Of a stretch of DNA of 64,000 nt, positions 51,929-62,169 are shown piece by piece (positions within the stretch are counted from its first letter, which is position 1; the number at the start of each line of letters is the position of its first letter). The notes beneath the pieces are model-generated. The model made no database searches. It worked only from the letters and a program-made list of their open reading frames with translations, and was not told the origin of the DNA. The translations under genes and the position numbers were made by a program. Source of the stretch: an uncultured Eudoraea sp. GTDB taxonomy: Bacteria; Bacteroidota; Bacteroidia; Flavobacteriales; Flavobacteriaceae. The stretch covers positions 36,694 to 100,693 of the forward strand of contig NZ_CAMYKG010000014.1 of assembly GCF_947258925.1 (NCBI RefSeq). The letters are read 5' to 3'.

Positions 51929-53404
51929 CTAAACAATTGGCTTCATTGCTGTCATAGATTCCCTTAGTCTTGCACCAATTACTTCAACCGGGTGCTCACG
52001 AAGGGCTTTATTCACCGCAATTAGTTTGGCATTATCCACACCATGATCCTTACCCTGGCCAAATGGAGTGCCAATAACATCTATATCCACATTTTTCATA
52101 AAATCACTCAAAAGAGGTTTACATGCATGATCGAACAAATAACAACCATATTCTGCAGTATCAGATATTACCCTGTTCATTTCAAATAATTTCTTTCTGG
52201 CAATAGTATTAGCAATAAGTGGCGTTTCGTGAAGTGATTCATAATACGCAGATTCTCCTATTATCCCGGATTCAGTCATGGATTCGTACGCCAACTCTAC
52301 TCCTGCTCTAACCAATGCAACCATTAGTACCCCATTATCATAATATTCCTGCTCAGAAATTTCATTATTACCGGCCGCCGTTTTTTCGAATGCGGTTTCA
52401 CCGGTCTCTGCCCGCCAGGATAATAGGTTTTTATCATCATTAGCCCAATCTTCCATCATTGTCTTGGAAAAATGACCACTCATAATATCATCCATATGCT
52501 TATGAAATAAAGGTCTCATAATATCTTTTAACTCTTCCGATAATTCAAAGGCTTTAATCTTTGCAGGATTTGATAAACGATCCATCATATTAGTGATTCC
52601 TCCGTATTTCAATCCTTCCGTGACCGTCTCCCAACCATATTGAATAAGTTTGGATGCATAGCCCGGTTCAACGCCTTTCTCCAGCATTTTATTAAAACAA
52701 AGAATAGAACCTGTTTGTAACAAACCACAGAGAATGGTTTGTTCTCCCATTAAATCAGACTTTACTTCTGCAACAAAAGACGACTCTAAAACTCCGGCTC
52801 TATGACCTCCTGTAGCAACAGCATATGCCTTTGCCTGTTCATAACCTTTACCCTCAGGGTCATTATCGGGGTGCACTGCAATCAATGTAGGAACTCCAAA
52901 ACCTCTTTTATATTCCTCTCGCACTTCCGAACCGGGACATTTGGGAGCGACCATGATAACGGTTAAGTCCTTTCGGATTTGCATACCTTCCTCTACAATA
53001 TTAAACCCGTGTGAATAGGATAAGGTTGCGCCTTTTTTCATTAACGGCATTACAGCATTTATCACGGCTGTGTGTTGTTTGTCGGGTGTTAAATTTATTA
53101 CCAGATCCGCCTCAGGCACCAAATTTTCGTAGGTATCCACCTTAAAACCATTTTCAGAAGCATTTTTATAAGACTGACGTTTTTCTTTTATAGCGGCTTC
53201 TCTAAGCGTGTAAGAGATGTCAAGTCCGGAATCCCTCATATTTAAGCCCTGGTTTAAGCCTTGGGCTCCACAACCCACGATAACGATCTTTTTTGACTTT
53301 AGTGCATTTACGCCATCAGAAAATTCGTTTGATTCCATAAACCTGCATTTTCCCAGCTGTAATAATTGGTCTCTTAAAGAGAGGGTATTAAAATAATTTG
53401 TCAT
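51929..53404 (-). CDS. ilvC: Ketol-acid reductoisomerase, class II (long form)
   Basis: IlvC (491 aa) converts acetolactate to dihydroxyisovalerate using NADPH and Mg2+. The Rossmann motif [10 protein letters not shown] is near residue 45, and the longer, duplicated C-terminal knotted domain (class II, as in E. coli) is evident from length and from motifs such as [11 protein letters not shown] and [11 protein letters not shown]. It lies between ilvN and the GapN-like gene. Confidence 0.97.
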   Translation of the reverse strand: MTNYFNTLSLRDQLLQLGKCRFMESNEFSDGVNALKSKKIVIVGCGAQGLNQGLNMRDSGLDISYTLREAAIKEKRQSYKNASENGFKVDTYENLVPEADLVINLTPDKQHTAVINAVMPLMKKGATLSYSHGFNIVEEGMQIRKDLTVIMVAPKCPGSEVREEYKRGFGVPTLIAVHPDNDPEGKGYEQAKAYAVATGGHRAGVLESSFVAEVKSDLMGEQTILCGLLQTGSILCFNKMLEKGVEPGYASKLIQYGWETVTEGLKYGGITNMMDRLSNPAKIKAFELSEELKDIMRPLFHKHMDDIMSGHFSKTMMEDWANDDKNLLSWRAETGETAFEKTAAGNNEISEQEYYDNGVLMVALVRAGVELAYESMTESGIIGESAYYESLHETPLIANTIARKKLFEMNRVISDTAEYGCYLFDHACKPLLSDFMKNVDIDVIGTPFGQGKDHGVDNAKLIAVNKALREHPVEVIGARLRESMTAMKPIV

Positions 53405-53439
53405 TTTTAATAATAGTTAATTTTTGATTCTCTATATGA

Positions 53440-53967
53440 TTAGGATTGATAAAACTCATTGATTATTGAGGTAATAGGCATTTCAGATTTCGTAACTGTT
53501 ATCCTCCCGGAACGCACAAATTGCATTATGCCATAAGGTTCTAAGTCGTCATGCATCTCATCAATTTCATGCCTCCTCCCGGTCTTCGCTAAAACAAAAT
53601 ATTCTCTTGATACCGTTACAATCTTTGATTTATGCTGTGAGATAATATTCTGAATTTCGGGTTCATCAAATAACAGATGTGATGCTATTTTGAACAGAGC
53701 CGATTCCTGATAAATGGTTTCTTCATCAGTATGATAATAAGCCTTAATTACTTCAATTTGTTTTTCAATCTGCGCTACTATTTTTCTTGTCCAATCTTCT
53801 GTGGTATTGACAACAATAGTAAACTTGGACACATGCTCAATTTCTGATTTTGAAACATTTAAGCTTTCTACATTAATGTGCCTTTTTAGGAATATACCCG
53901 ATATTCTATTGAGCAATCCAACATTATTTTCGGAATAAACCGAAATAGTAAACCACTTTTTTTCCAT
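53440..53967 (-). CDS. ilvN: Acetolactate synthase small (regulatory) subunit
   Basis: A 175 aa protein with an N-terminal ACT domain (FTISVYSENNVGLLNRISGIF, split here over the first 30 residues) and a second ACT-like domain (about 80-170). It binds the IlvB large subunit and gives feedback control by valine. It starts 6 bp after ilvB, so the pair is translationally close. Confidence 0.93.
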   Translation of the reverse strand: MEKKWFTISVYSENNVGLLNRISGIFLKRHINVESLNVSKSEIEHVSKFTIVVNTTEDWTRKIVAQIEKQIEVIKAYYHTDEETIYQESALFKIASHLLFDEPEIQNIISQHKSKIVTVSREYFVLAKTGRRHEIDEMHDDLEPYGIMQFVRSGRITVTKSEMPITSIINEFYQS

Positions 53968-53973
53968 CTTAGT

Positions 53974-55707
53974 TTATTTTAAACGAATATCTGAAACCGA
54001 TGCCCCGGAAGGGATCATAGGGAAGACATTATCTTCATTTTCAACAGTAACTTCCAGAAAGAATGGCTCATTTGAAGCCATCATGGCCTCAACTGCGGGC
54101 TTAAGTTCCTTGCGCTCATCCACCCTTTTGGCTTCTATATGGTAACCTTCGGCAATTTTAATAAAATCGGGATTTGTCATCACGGTGGATGCATACCTCC
54201 TTTCAAAAAACAATTCCTGCCATTGCCTTACCATCCCAAGGTGTCCATTGTTCAGAACAACTATTTTAACTGGAGTTTTATTCTGAAAAATAGTTGCTAA
54301 TTCCTGAATTGTCATTTGAAAACCTCCATCCCCAATTATGGCTACAACTTCTCTGTCCATCGCTCCCATTTTGGCACCTATGGCAGCAGGAAGTGCAAAC
54401 CCCATAGTCCCCAATCCCCCGGAAGTAATATTACTTTTGGATTGTTTAAATTTTGCATATCTGCATGCAATCATTTGATGCTGTCCGACGTCGGTAACTA
54501 TTACCGCCTTGTTTTCTGATGCTTTATTAATTTCCTCAATTACTTCACCCATTGTAAGCCCCGGTTTGGTTGGGTAAAGATCATTTTTGATAACTGCTTC
54601 ATATTCTTCTTCGTAGCACTTTTTAAACTCAGAGAGCCATGCTTCATGCTTATTTTCCTTGATTAATGGCAATAATAATTCGAGTGATTCCTTCGCATTA
54701 CCTAAAATGGCAACATCTGCCTGCACATTTTTATCGATTTCTGCGGGGTCTATTTCAAAATGAATAACTTTAGCCTGCTTTGCATAGGTTTCCAAATTGC
54801 CGGTTACCCTATCATCAAAACGCATCCCTATGGCAATAAGAACATCACATTCATTGGTAAGAATGTTTGGACCATAGTTCCCATGCATACCCACCATACC
54901 CACATTTAAAGGATGATCTGTGTCCATGGCAGACAATCCTAAAATTGTCCACGCGGCAGGAATCCCGGCTTTTTCAACCAACTGTCGAAGTTCATCCTCC
55001 GCTTGTGCCAGAATTGTGCCGTGTCCGAAAACTATAAATGGTTTTTTCGCACTATTAATTAATTCTGCCGCAGCTTCAATTTTATCAATTTGAGGCTTAG
55101 GATTGGGCTTATAACTGCGCACTGCAATACATCGACTATAGCTAAAGTCAAATTCTTCAAATTGTGCGTTTTTTGTAATATCAATTAAAACCGGACCCGG
55201 GCGACCAGATTTTGCAATAAAAAATGCCCTGGCCATGATTTCAGGAATTTCAGAAGCTTTTGTAATCTGATAATTCCATTTGGTTACCGGAGTAGAAATT
55301 CCAATAATATCGGTTTCCTGAAATGCATCAGATCCCAGTAAATGACGGGGCACCTGACCCGTTATACAAATCATAGGGGTAGAATCTATCTGGGCATCAG
55401 CAAGGCCTGTAACTAAATTTGTGGCTCCAGGTCCGGAAGTTGCAATTGCTACCCCAACCTTGCCGGTAACACGTGCATATCCCTGCGCTGCATGCGTTGC
55501 CCCCTGTTCGTGCCTTGTGAGTACGTGATGAAGCTTATCCTGAAACTTATATAATTCATCATAGACAGGCATTATTGCGCCTCCCGGATAGCCATAAATT
55601 AAATCCACATCTTCCGCAAGGAGACAATGGATAATTGCTTCAGCACCACTGATTCTTATTGCAGTTTCTTTGTGTTTTTTCGGTTTTGTTTCCTTTAATG
55701 TTTGCAT
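53974..55707 (-). CDS. ilvB: Acetolactate synthase large subunit
   Basis: A 577 aa thiamine-diphosphate enzyme that joins two pyruvates (or pyruvate and 2-oxobutyrate). GYPGGAIMPVYDEL with the downstream catalytic glutamate in RHEQGATHAAQGYAR, the FAD-binding middle domain and the GDGGFQMTIQEL ... NNGHLGMVRQW cofactor site are all present. I use the ATG at 55707; an in-frame TTG two codons upstream (55713) is less likely. It lies 32 bp after ilvD. Confidence 0.97.
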   Translation of the reverse strand: MQTLKETKPKKHKETAIRISGAEAIIHCLLAEDVDLIYGYPGGAIMPVYDELYKFQDKLHHVLTRHEQGATHAAQGYARVTGKVGVAIATSGPGATNLVTGLADAQIDSTPMICITGQVPRHLLGSDAFQETDIIGISTPVTKWNYQITKASEIPEIMARAFFIAKSGRPGPVLIDITKNAQFEEFDFSYSRCIAVRSYKPNPKPQIDKIEAAAELINSAKKPFIVFGHGTILAQAEDELRQLVEKAGIPAAWTILGLSAMDTDHPLNVGMVGMHGNYGPNILTNECDVLIAIGMRFDDRVTGNLETYAKQAKVIHFEIDPAEIDKNVQADVAILGNAKESLELLLPLIKENKHEAWLSEFKKCYEEEYEAVIKNDLYPTKPGLTMGEVIEEINKASENKAVIVTDVGQHQMIACRYAKFKQSKSNITSGGLGTMGFALPAAIGAKMGAMDREVVAIIGDGGFQMTIQELATIFQNKTPVKIVVLNNGHLGMVRQWQELFFERRYASTVMTNPDFIKIAEGYHIEAKRVDERKELKPAVEAMMASNEPFFLEVTVENEDNVFPMIPSGASVSDIRLK

Positions 55708-55739
55708 ACGCAATAGTATTTTTTAAATGCTATAGTAAC

Positions 55740-57416
55740 CTAAATCTCATCTGTTACGCAACCCTGGGAGGCTGAAGAAACAGTTTTTGCATATTTGTAA
55801 AGACTTCCCCTTCTTACTTTAAGAGCCGGTTGTACCCATTTCTCACGTCTTTCGTTGATCTCCTCATCTGTAATATCTACCGAGATGATATTCTTTTCGG
55901 CATCAATAGTAATTATATCCCCGTTACGTACCAAGGCAATGACCCCTCCATCCTGTGCTTCAGGGGAAATATGCCCTACAACAAACCCATGGGTGCCTCC
56001 GGAAAATCGTCCATCTGTTATTAAGGCTACGTCTTTTCCTAGTCCGGCCCCCATTATCGCCGCGGTAGGTTTTAACATCTCCGGCATACCGGGTCCTCCT
56101 TTCGGACCTTCATACCTTATTACAACCACATCACCTTTTTTAACCAATCCTTTGCCAATGCCATCATTTGCCTTGAATTCATCTTCAAAAACTTTAGCAG
56201 GTCCGGTAAAATGAAGTCCTTCTTTACCGGTTATTTTCGCTACTGCACCCTCTTTGGCCAGATTGCCATAAAGAATACGCAGGTGCCCTGTTGCTTTAAT
56301 TGGGTCTTCCAAGGATTTTACTACTTTCTGACCCGACTTTAAATCTGGCAAATCTGCTAAATTTTCAGCGATGGTCTTTCCGGTCACTGTTAAACAATCC
56401 CCGTGCAACATACCGTTTTCAAGCATGAATTTCATTACCGCAGGGGTACCCCCAACGCGATGAATATCCTCCATCAAATATTTTCCACTGGGTTTTAAGT
56501 CCGCCAGAAATGGTGTTGTATCACTTATCTTTTGAAAATCATCCAAAGTAAAATCAATGTTAGCAGCTTTTGCAATTGCTAAAAAATGTAAAACTGCATT
56601 AGTAGAACCCCCCATTACAGTTATAAGCCGAATTGCATTTTCAAATGACTTCCTTGTAATAATATCACTGGGTTTGATATCATTCTCAATTAAATATTCC
56701 ATCGACTTACCGGCGTTAATACAATCCTCATGCTTTTCTTTCCCTATTGCCGGATTTGATGAGTTATACGGTAAAGCCATTCCCAAAGCTTCTATAGCTG
56801 AAGCCATAGTATTGGCAGTGTACATACCGCCGCATGCTCCTGCCCCGGGGCATGCATTCTGAATGACACTCTTAAAATCCTTCTCATTCATTGTCCCGGC
56901 TACTTTCTCTCCCCAGGCTTCAAATGCAGAAACAATATCAAGTTTTTTATCCTTATAACAACCGGAAGCTATTGTTCCGCCATATACCAAAATAGAGGGG
57001 CGATCTAAACGAATCATCGCCATTAAAGCGCCTGGCATATTCTTATCACAACCAACAACAGTGACCAAACCATCATAATTCATAGCCTGAACTACAGTTT
57101 CCATTGAATCTGCAATAATATCTCTTGAAGGCAAGGAATAACGCATGCCGTAAGTACCCATGGATATCCCATCACTAACTCCAATGGTATTAAATACAAG
57201 ACCCACCAAATTGCTATCTTGAACTCCCTGTTTTACCTCCTGAGCAAGATCGTTCAAGTGCATATTACAGGGGTTTCCCTCGTAACCTGTACTGCCAATT
57301 CCAATAAAGGGTTTTTTCAAATCCTCCTCTTTTAAACCAAGTGCGTACAACATTGCCTGTGCAGCTGGTTGGGTAGGATCCTGAGTTACATTTTTGCTGT
57401 ATTTATTCAATTCCAT
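55740..57416 (-). CDS. ilvD: Dihydroxy-acid dehydratase
   Basis: IlvD (558 aa) dehydrates dihydroxyisovalerate to 2-oxoisovalerate with an Fe-S cluster. Cysteine motifs VGCDKNMPG and [16 protein letters not shown] are visible, and the C-terminal [10 protein letters not shown] block binds substrate. It is the first gene of ilvDBNC(-gapN), transcribed leftward from a promoter region with a palindrome. Confidence 0.98.
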   Translation of the reverse strand: MELNKYSKNVTQDPTQPAAQAMLYALGLKEEDLKKPFIGIGSTGYEGNPCNMHLNDLAQEVKQGVQDSNLVGLVFNTIGVSDGISMGTYGMRYSLPSRDIIADSMETVVQAMNYDGLVTVVGCDKNMPGALMAMIRLDRPSILVYGGTIASGCYKDKKLDIVSAFEAWGEKVAGTMNEKDFKSVIQNACPGAGACGGMYTANTMASAIEALGMALPYNSSNPAIGKEKHEDCINAGKSMEYLIENDIKPSDIITRKSFENAIRLITVMGGSTNAVLHFLAIAKAANIDFTLDDFQKISDTTPFLADLKPSGKYLMEDIHRVGGTPAVMKFMLENGMLHGDCLTVTGKTIAENLADLPDLKSGQKVVKSLEDPIKATGHLRILYGNLAKEGAVAKITGKEGLHFTGPAKVFEDEFKANDGIGKGLVKKGDVVVIRYEGPKGGPGMPEMLKPTAAIMGAGLGKDVALITDGRFSGGTHGFVVGHISPEAQDGGVIALVRNGDIITIDAEKNIISVDITDEEINERREKWVQPALKVRRGSLYKYAKTVSSASQGCVTDEI

Positions 57417-57442
57417 TAAAACAGTTCTCTTATATTATTATG

Positions 57443-57472
57443 AGCTATTAATAGCTATAGATTTCAAAGATA
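57443..57472 (-). promoter_or_regulatory. ilvD promoter element with adjacent 14-bp palindrome
   Basis: Plus CAAAGATA (57465-57472) reads TATCTTTG on the minus strand, a TAnnTTTG element about 49 nt before the ilvD ATG. Between it and the gene lies the perfect palindrome AGCTATTAATAGCT (57443-57456), right where transcription should start. It may be an operator. Confidence 0.5.
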
Positions 57473-57706
57473 CTTGTTTATAAAAGTTCGGCTTTTTAAC
57501 ATTTATTACTGGTTCAAATTCAATAAAACGATTATTAACACAATACATTGATTTTCAACTATTTAAATATGTGTTATATCCCATATTCAATAAATGGGTT
57601 ACTGTAGTTTTAGCTAATTTTTTAAAGTGGATTTTAAGTCAGTGGAAATATTTGTTTGTAAAAAAGTATAATCCTTTCTTTGCGGGTACAGAGATCTCAG
57701 ATACCC

Positions 57707-58441
57707 ATGAAAACAGAAAAAACCGTTACCGAAGCAATCGCCTACAGAAGGTCAGTACGTATTTATAAACCTGATGAAGAAATTGATACTGAAGTCGTTA
57801 AACAATGTCTTGAGAACGCAGCACTGGCTCCTACAAGTAGCAATTTGCAGCTATGGGAATTTTATCATATTACCAGTAAAGATGTTCAAAAAAAGATAAG
57901 TGCTGCTTGTTTTAACCAACCTGCCGCTAAAACAGCCAAGCAATTGGTTGTAATTGTTGCACGAAAGAAGCTGTGGAGGACAAGGGCCAAAGCGAATCTG
58001 AATTTTCTAAAGAAGAGTTTTGGTGATAAACCTATTGAAAAATATGATAGCAAAGAAAAATTTGCAATAAGTTATTACAAAAAGCTTATCCCTTCGCTAT
58101 ACTTTGATTTCTTTGGTATTCTGGGACTGTTACGCTATTTCGTTTTTTTCATGGTAGGTTTATTCAAACCCGCCTACAGACAAGTCCGACACTCTGATAT
58201 GCGAATTGTAGCCCATAAAAGTGCCGCATTGGCAGCGCAGAACTTTATGATTTCTATGGCGGCTATTGGCTACGACACCTGCCCTATGGAAGGTTCAGAC
58301 ACCTTACGTATTAAACGAATATTAGGCCTGCCAGGCAGTGCCGAGATTAATATGGTAATTGCCTGTGGTGTTCGGGATCCTGAAGGTGTGTATGGTCCGC
58401 GATTCAGGATTCCTTTTAAACAAGTTTATAAAGAAATCTAG
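57707..58441 (+). CDS. Nitroreductase family protein
   Basis: A 244 aa flavin-dependent oxidoreductase of the nitroreductase fold: N-terminal YRRSVRIYKPDEEI and LAPTSSNLQLWEFYHI (FMN contacts), and IGYDTCPMEG plus the C-terminal IACGVRDPEGVYGPRFR. A hydrophobic stretch in the middle (about 118-150) is longer than usual and may pack on the membrane. I use the ATG at 57707; the in-frame TTG at 57680 is less typical. Its stop overlaps the stop of pxpC by 4 bp on the opposite strand. The substrate is unknown. Confidence 0.9.
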   Translation: MKTEKTVTEAIAYRRSVRIYKPDEEIDTEVVKQCLENAALAPTSSNLQLWEFYHITSKDVQKKISAACFNQPAAKTAKQLVVIVARKKLWRTRAKANLNFLKKSFGDKPIEKYDSKEKFAISYYKKLIPSLYFDFFGILGLLRYFVFFMVGLFKPAYRQVRHSDMRIVAHKSAALAAQNFMISMAAIGYDTCPMEGSDTLRIKRILGLPGSAEINMVIACGVRDPEGVYGPRFRIPFKQVYKEI

Positions 58442-59283
58442 CGTCCTAGAGGGTGTAACGAAATTTTATCCCCGAATTTCTTTTGAGATAAGATGGCAAT
58501 TGATTTAGTTGCTAATTGAAGGACCCTTGGGTATCCGCCGGTGGTCTGTCCGTCGCGCATTAAAATGATCAATTTTCCGGCAGGTGTTAACTGCACTGTT
58601 CCCGGCAGCGTTGCGGAAGTTAACATCTTGTGAGCATGCCCTGCAATTAATTCTTCAAGCTGATATGCCATCCGATTATTCTCCTTGGCAATTGTAAATT
58701 TAGTATTAAATAATAACTTTAATTGATCGGCTTTTAATATATTATATTCAGGACCTTGATAAACTAATAATTCGTGTTCCTTGTGCCGGGCTTCAGGTAT
58801 TATGTGACTAATTTTTGGAGAAAATTCTTTGAACTCTTCAATGGATATCTCCATTCTTTCCTTAATGCGGTTCTTATCCGTCACCGGTTTGTAAAATGAT
58901 CTGCTTCCTAATTTTATTTCAGTCTGGAAACCACCTTTAACAGCAAGATAACTTCTAAAACCATTCATTAGTTTTCCGAAAGATAATATATCCCCTTCAT
59001 TAACCTTATGCACTTCATAGGAATTGACAGGGCTTCCATTTAACTCGGGTGACATATCAGCGCCGGTTACAGAGAAAAAACTCGAAGTCTGAAATTCAAG
59101 TTTAGGGCCAGTCATTGTAATTTCCATAACTGCATCCGTTTCATCGTTTTCCAATAGCGAATTGGCCATGGAGGCGGAGTAATTATCCATACATCCACAT
59201 ACAGGCACTCCCTTGTCCCGGTATCCAAATCTCCCGGTATCCTGAATTGTAGTAAAAAACCCCGGCTGAATTACTTTAATCAT
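58438..59283 (-). CDS. pxpC: 5-oxoprolinase subunit C (KipA-like)
   Basis: A 281 aa protein of the biotin-dependent carboxyltransferase-like (AHS2) family: VIQPGFFTTIQDTGRFGYRD (split over residues 4-23), GCMDNYSASMANSLL and the C-terminal RDGQTTGGYPRVLQ. With PxpA and PxpB it forms the ATP-dependent prokaryotic 5-oxoprolinase that opens 5-oxoproline to glutamate. It overlaps pxpB by 8 bp. Confidence 0.93.
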   Translation of the reverse strand: MIKVIQPGFFTTIQDTGRFGYRDKGVPVCGCMDNYSASMANSLLENDETDAVMEITMTGPKLEFQTSSFFSVTGADMSPELNGSPVNSYEVHKVNEGDILSFGKLMNGFRSYLAVKGGFQTEIKLGSRSFYKPVTDKNRIKERMEISIEEFKEFSPKISHIIPEARHKEHELLVYQGPEYNILKADQLKLLFNTKFTIAKENNRMAYQLEELIAGHAHKMLTSATLPGTVQLTPAGKLIILMRDGQTTGGYPRVLQLATKSIAILSQKKFGDKISLHPLGR

Positions 59284-60013
59284 CTAATTTGATTTTATCG
59301 AGGTTATAGATTCCAACTTCTGTCTCTATTTTATGTAAATCATATTCTGCACGCGTAACAGCATAAAACTGAATCTGATCACCTACACTGACAAAGCAAG
59401 GCTTTGCAAGATTCACATTAAAAAGAGCTATTGGACAATTTCCTATAATATTCCAACCCCCCGGGGATTCCTGAGGATATATCCCTGTTTGTTTACCTGC
59501 AAGACCAACAGATCCCTTGGGAACACTGAGTCTTGGCACCGATTTCCTTGGGGTTTCCAATTCTCCGGGCAAACCTCCCAAATACATGAAACCTGGTAAA
59601 AACCCTATTCCGTAAACCGTGTAAATGTGCTCTGTGTGTGCTTTTATAATTTCTTCAATTCGCTTACCTAAATTTCTGGAAACTTCTTCCAAATCAATCC
59701 CGAATTCAAGGTCATAGCAGACAGGCAATTTCCATAAATATCGTTGGGGGGTTCCGCCAACCTTACGGTTCTTATAGCATTCCTCTATTTGAAATCTGAT
59801 TTTAGAGAACTCTATGCTCTTGTTGCGGTTTATTAGGGTAAGAGAGTTGTAGGACGGGACTAATTCCCAATTTAAAGCGTCTTTAAAATCCAGTTTGAAA
59901 CTTTCCGCAAAATCAAGGATATCATAAAGGATTGCTTCCGACACCTCATTTGGCCATTCTATCAAAATTGCCTGCTCTCCAAAAGGTCTAATTGATATGG
60001 GATACGAACTCAC
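59276..60013 (-). CDS. pxpB: 5-oxoprolinase subunit B (KipI-like)
   Basis: A 245 aa AHS1-type protein with the diagnostic GIGFLPGFMYLGGLP and TPRKSVPRLSVPKGSVG blocks, and ESPGGWNIIG. It is the partner of PxpC in 5-oxoprolinase; KipI in Bacillus also inhibits kinase KinA, but nothing here suggests a sporulation role. It overlaps pxpC by 8 bp and pxpA by 4 bp. Confidence 0.94.
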   Translation of the reverse strand: MSSYPISIRPFGEQAILIEWPNEVSEAILYDILDFAESFKLDFKDALNWELVPSYNSLTLINRNKSIEFSKIRFQIEECYKNRKVGGTPQRYLWKLPVCYDLEFGIDLEEVSRNLGKRIEEIIKAHTEHIYTVYGIGFLPGFMYLGGLPGELETPRKSVPRLSVPKGSVGLAGKQTGIYPQESPGGWNIIGNCPIALFNVNLAKPCFVSVGDQIQFYAVTRAEYDLHKIETEVGIYNLDKIKLDD

Positions 60014-60756
60014 TTTTTTAGAAAAATATGCTGTTTAGGCAGTTCGTCCGAAAGATACATTAATATTTGCAAAGCGGTAACTGTATCCCCATGAATACAA
60101 TAAGTATCTGCCTTAATTGGTCTTTTAACTCCGTTAATGGTATTAACCTCCTTATTCAGGACCATGGATATAATATGATCTAAGACTTGTTTTGGTCCTT
60201 CTATCAAGGCGTTTGGCAAATCCCGGGAAACAAGACTTAAATCCTCATTATAATTTCGATCGCCAAAAGCTTCTAGGCGTATTTTATACCCTTGCTTTCT
60301 GGCCTCTTCCTCAATAACTGAATTAAAAGGCAGGTATAATAAAACAACATCCTTATACTTACTAATGCTTTCCAAATAAAGTTTAGATAATTCCAAATCC
60401 CGCGCTATGTCATTATATAAGGCTCCATGGGCTTTAATGTGATGTAGCTCCATTCCGGCGGTGTTCAATATCCTTTCTAATTCCCTTATTTGTTTCCTGA
60501 TACTATCTATTAAATGGCTTTTCTCAATTTGCATTGATTTACGACCAAAATTTTCCCTGTCCGGATATGAAGGGTGAGCACCTACTTTAATTCCATACTT
60601 TTTTGCCAGATCAACTATTTCGGTCATCGAAGTGTTATCGCCTGCATGGCCACCACAAGCTATATTGCATGAGCTGATATGAGGGAAAAGAGCATGTTCA
60701 TTACCTATACCCTCACCTACGTCGCAATTAATATCTATATACAATTTGTCTGTCAT
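60010..60756 (-). CDS. pxpA: 5-oxoprolinase subunit A (LamB/YcsF family)
   Basis: A 248 aa protein with the LamB/YcsF signature DINCDVGEGIGN and CNIACGGHAGD near the N-terminus, and GVKVGAHPSYPDRENFGR-type block (residues 54-70) and HIKAHGALYND. It is the third subunit of the 5-oxoprolinase. It overlaps the Nramp-like gene and pxpB by 4 bp each, so the four genes form a tight operon. Confidence 0.95.
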   Translation of the reverse strand: MTDKLYIDINCDVGEGIGNEHALFPHISSCNIACGGHAGDNTSMTEIVDLAKKYGIKVGAHPSYPDRENFGRKSMQIEKSHLIDSIRKQIRELERILNTAGMELHHIKAHGALYNDIARDLELSKLYLESISKYKDVVLLYLPFNSVIEEEARKQGYKIRLEAFGDRNYNEDLSLVSRDLPNALIEGPKQVLDHIISMVLNKEVNTINGVKRPIKADTYCIHGDTVTALQILMYLSDELPKQHIFLKK

Positions 60757-61946
60757 ATTATCCCAAAGACACTTAAAACACTTTTAGCCCCAAGTAGAAT
60801 TACTAAAATAATGATAAATAGCGCAGGTATGTTCTGCCAAAAGGTATTCTTAAATTCACCAAGAACTGCCTTTTTATTTACTATCCAAATCAAAATCAAT
60901 CCAATAATAGGTAACAACAACCCATTAGCTACCTGTGCAAACTGTATAATTACAATTGGCCTGATTCCAAAGGAGAGTGAAATTACGCCAATAAAAAGGA
61001 CAAACATCCAAACAAGCCTGAATCGGATATCTGTGACTGTAGCATTCCATCCAAAACAACTATTGGCTACATAAGCTGCTGCTAAGGGAGCCGTAATAGC
61101 CGATGTTATCCCGGCTGCAAAAAGCCCAATCCCCATTAAATATTTAGCGCTCTGGCCGTACAATGGCTCCAAACCTTTGGCCAGATCCAATGCATCCTTA
61201 ACTTCGGTCGAATTAATTGCCGCAGCAGATATAATAATTGCTAAGGAAATCAGTCCACCCAGTCCAATAGATAAAAAAGTATCTCTTCGCACACTTTCCA
61301 GATCATCTGAAGAATTCCACTTTTCCTTTATCAATGAGGCATGTAAAAATAAATTATAGGGCACCACCGTAGTGCCTACCAAAGCGATGATATTAAACAG
61401 GCTGCCATTGGGAATCGCAGGTATAAATAACCCTGTCAGCATTTCTTTTATATCCGGTTTAGTTAAGATAGCAGTTAGAACAAAAGAAACGCTCATGATT
61501 AAGACAAGAGTAATAAATACCTTTTCCAGGGTCTTATAAGACCCTAAATACAGCAAAATAAAAGCAATACCACCAATAACCCATGGATATAAGGTTGCAT
61601 ATTTTGAGCTGAATAAAACCTGTAAGCCCAGAGTTGCACCGCTTATATTACCGGCTTCATAGGCTGTATTCCCGATAACTATAGCAGACAGAATAATTCC
61701 CATTACAAGAAATCTCAGCCAGGAAATTCTTAATTGCTCTTTTATAACCTGTGCAAGTCCTTTTTGCGTAATAACCCCTACCCTGGCGGACATTTCCTGT
61801 AGAATAATCGTGGCTACAATGGAAAGTAACATGGCCCAAAGCAATGCATAGCCAAACCCAACACCGGCAATTGTACAGGCTGTTATTGTCCCCGGGCCAA
61901 TAAAAGCTGCAGCAACTAATACCCCCGGGCCAATTTTCTTGAACAT
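60753..61946 (-). CDS. Nramp-family transporter lacking the canonical metal-binding residues
   Basis: A 397 aa protein with about eleven membrane helices and the Nramp (LeuT-fold) pattern. In helix 1 the canonical DPGN metal motif is GPGT (G17-T20), and in helix 6 the A-x-x-M-P-H motif is TTVVPY (T192-Y197), so the aspartate, asparagine and methionine that hold Mn2+ or Fe2+ are gone. The gene leads the pxpABC operon with 4-bp overlap. Nramp homologues occur in the same context elsewhere, for example YcsG in the B. subtilis ycsF-kip region. A role as a 5-oxoproline (or related organic anion) importer is my inference. Confidence 0.88.
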   Translation of the reverse strand: MFKKIGPGVLVAAAFIGPGTITACTIAGVGFGYALLWAMLLSIVATIILQEMSARVGVITQKGLAQVIKEQLRISWLRFLVMGIILSAIVIGNTAYEAGNISGATLGLQVLFSSKYATLYPWVIGGIAFILLYLGSYKTLEKVFITLVLIMSVSFVLTAILTKPDIKEMLTGLFIPAIPNGSLFNIIALVGTTVVPYNLFLHASLIKEKWNSSDDLESVRRDTFLSIGLGGLISLAIIISAAAINSTEVKDALDLAKGLEPLYGQSAKYLMGIGLFAAGITSAITAPLAAAYVANSCFGWNATVTDIRFRLVWMFVLFIGVISLSFGIRPIVIIQFAQVANGLLLPIIGLILIWIVNKKAVLGEFKNTFWQNIPALFIIILVILLGAKSVLSVFGII

Positions 61947-62169
61947 TTAATAGTATTAAGTTAATGATGGCTGAGTAAATATAGACTCTTTAAAGAATTA
62001 TCGAGCTCCTGATTTCAATTAAAATTTGAAAATATTTTAACATAAAAAGTGCATTTCATCTAAAATATTGCAGTTCGTCTAAAAGTGAGTTGTCATACAT
62101 CGATAAAATATAATAATCCAAAAAAACCTCGGTTATAATTATCCCAAATCAAAAATTTACCTACTTAAT

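Noticed and set aside
55855..56214. 119-codon plus-strand open frame
   Set aside because: Antisense shadow of ilvD, which is complete and conserved there.
57571..57768. 65-codon plus-strand open frame before the nitroreductase
   Set aside because: It overlaps the nitroreductase start in another frame and has no family likeness or promoter.
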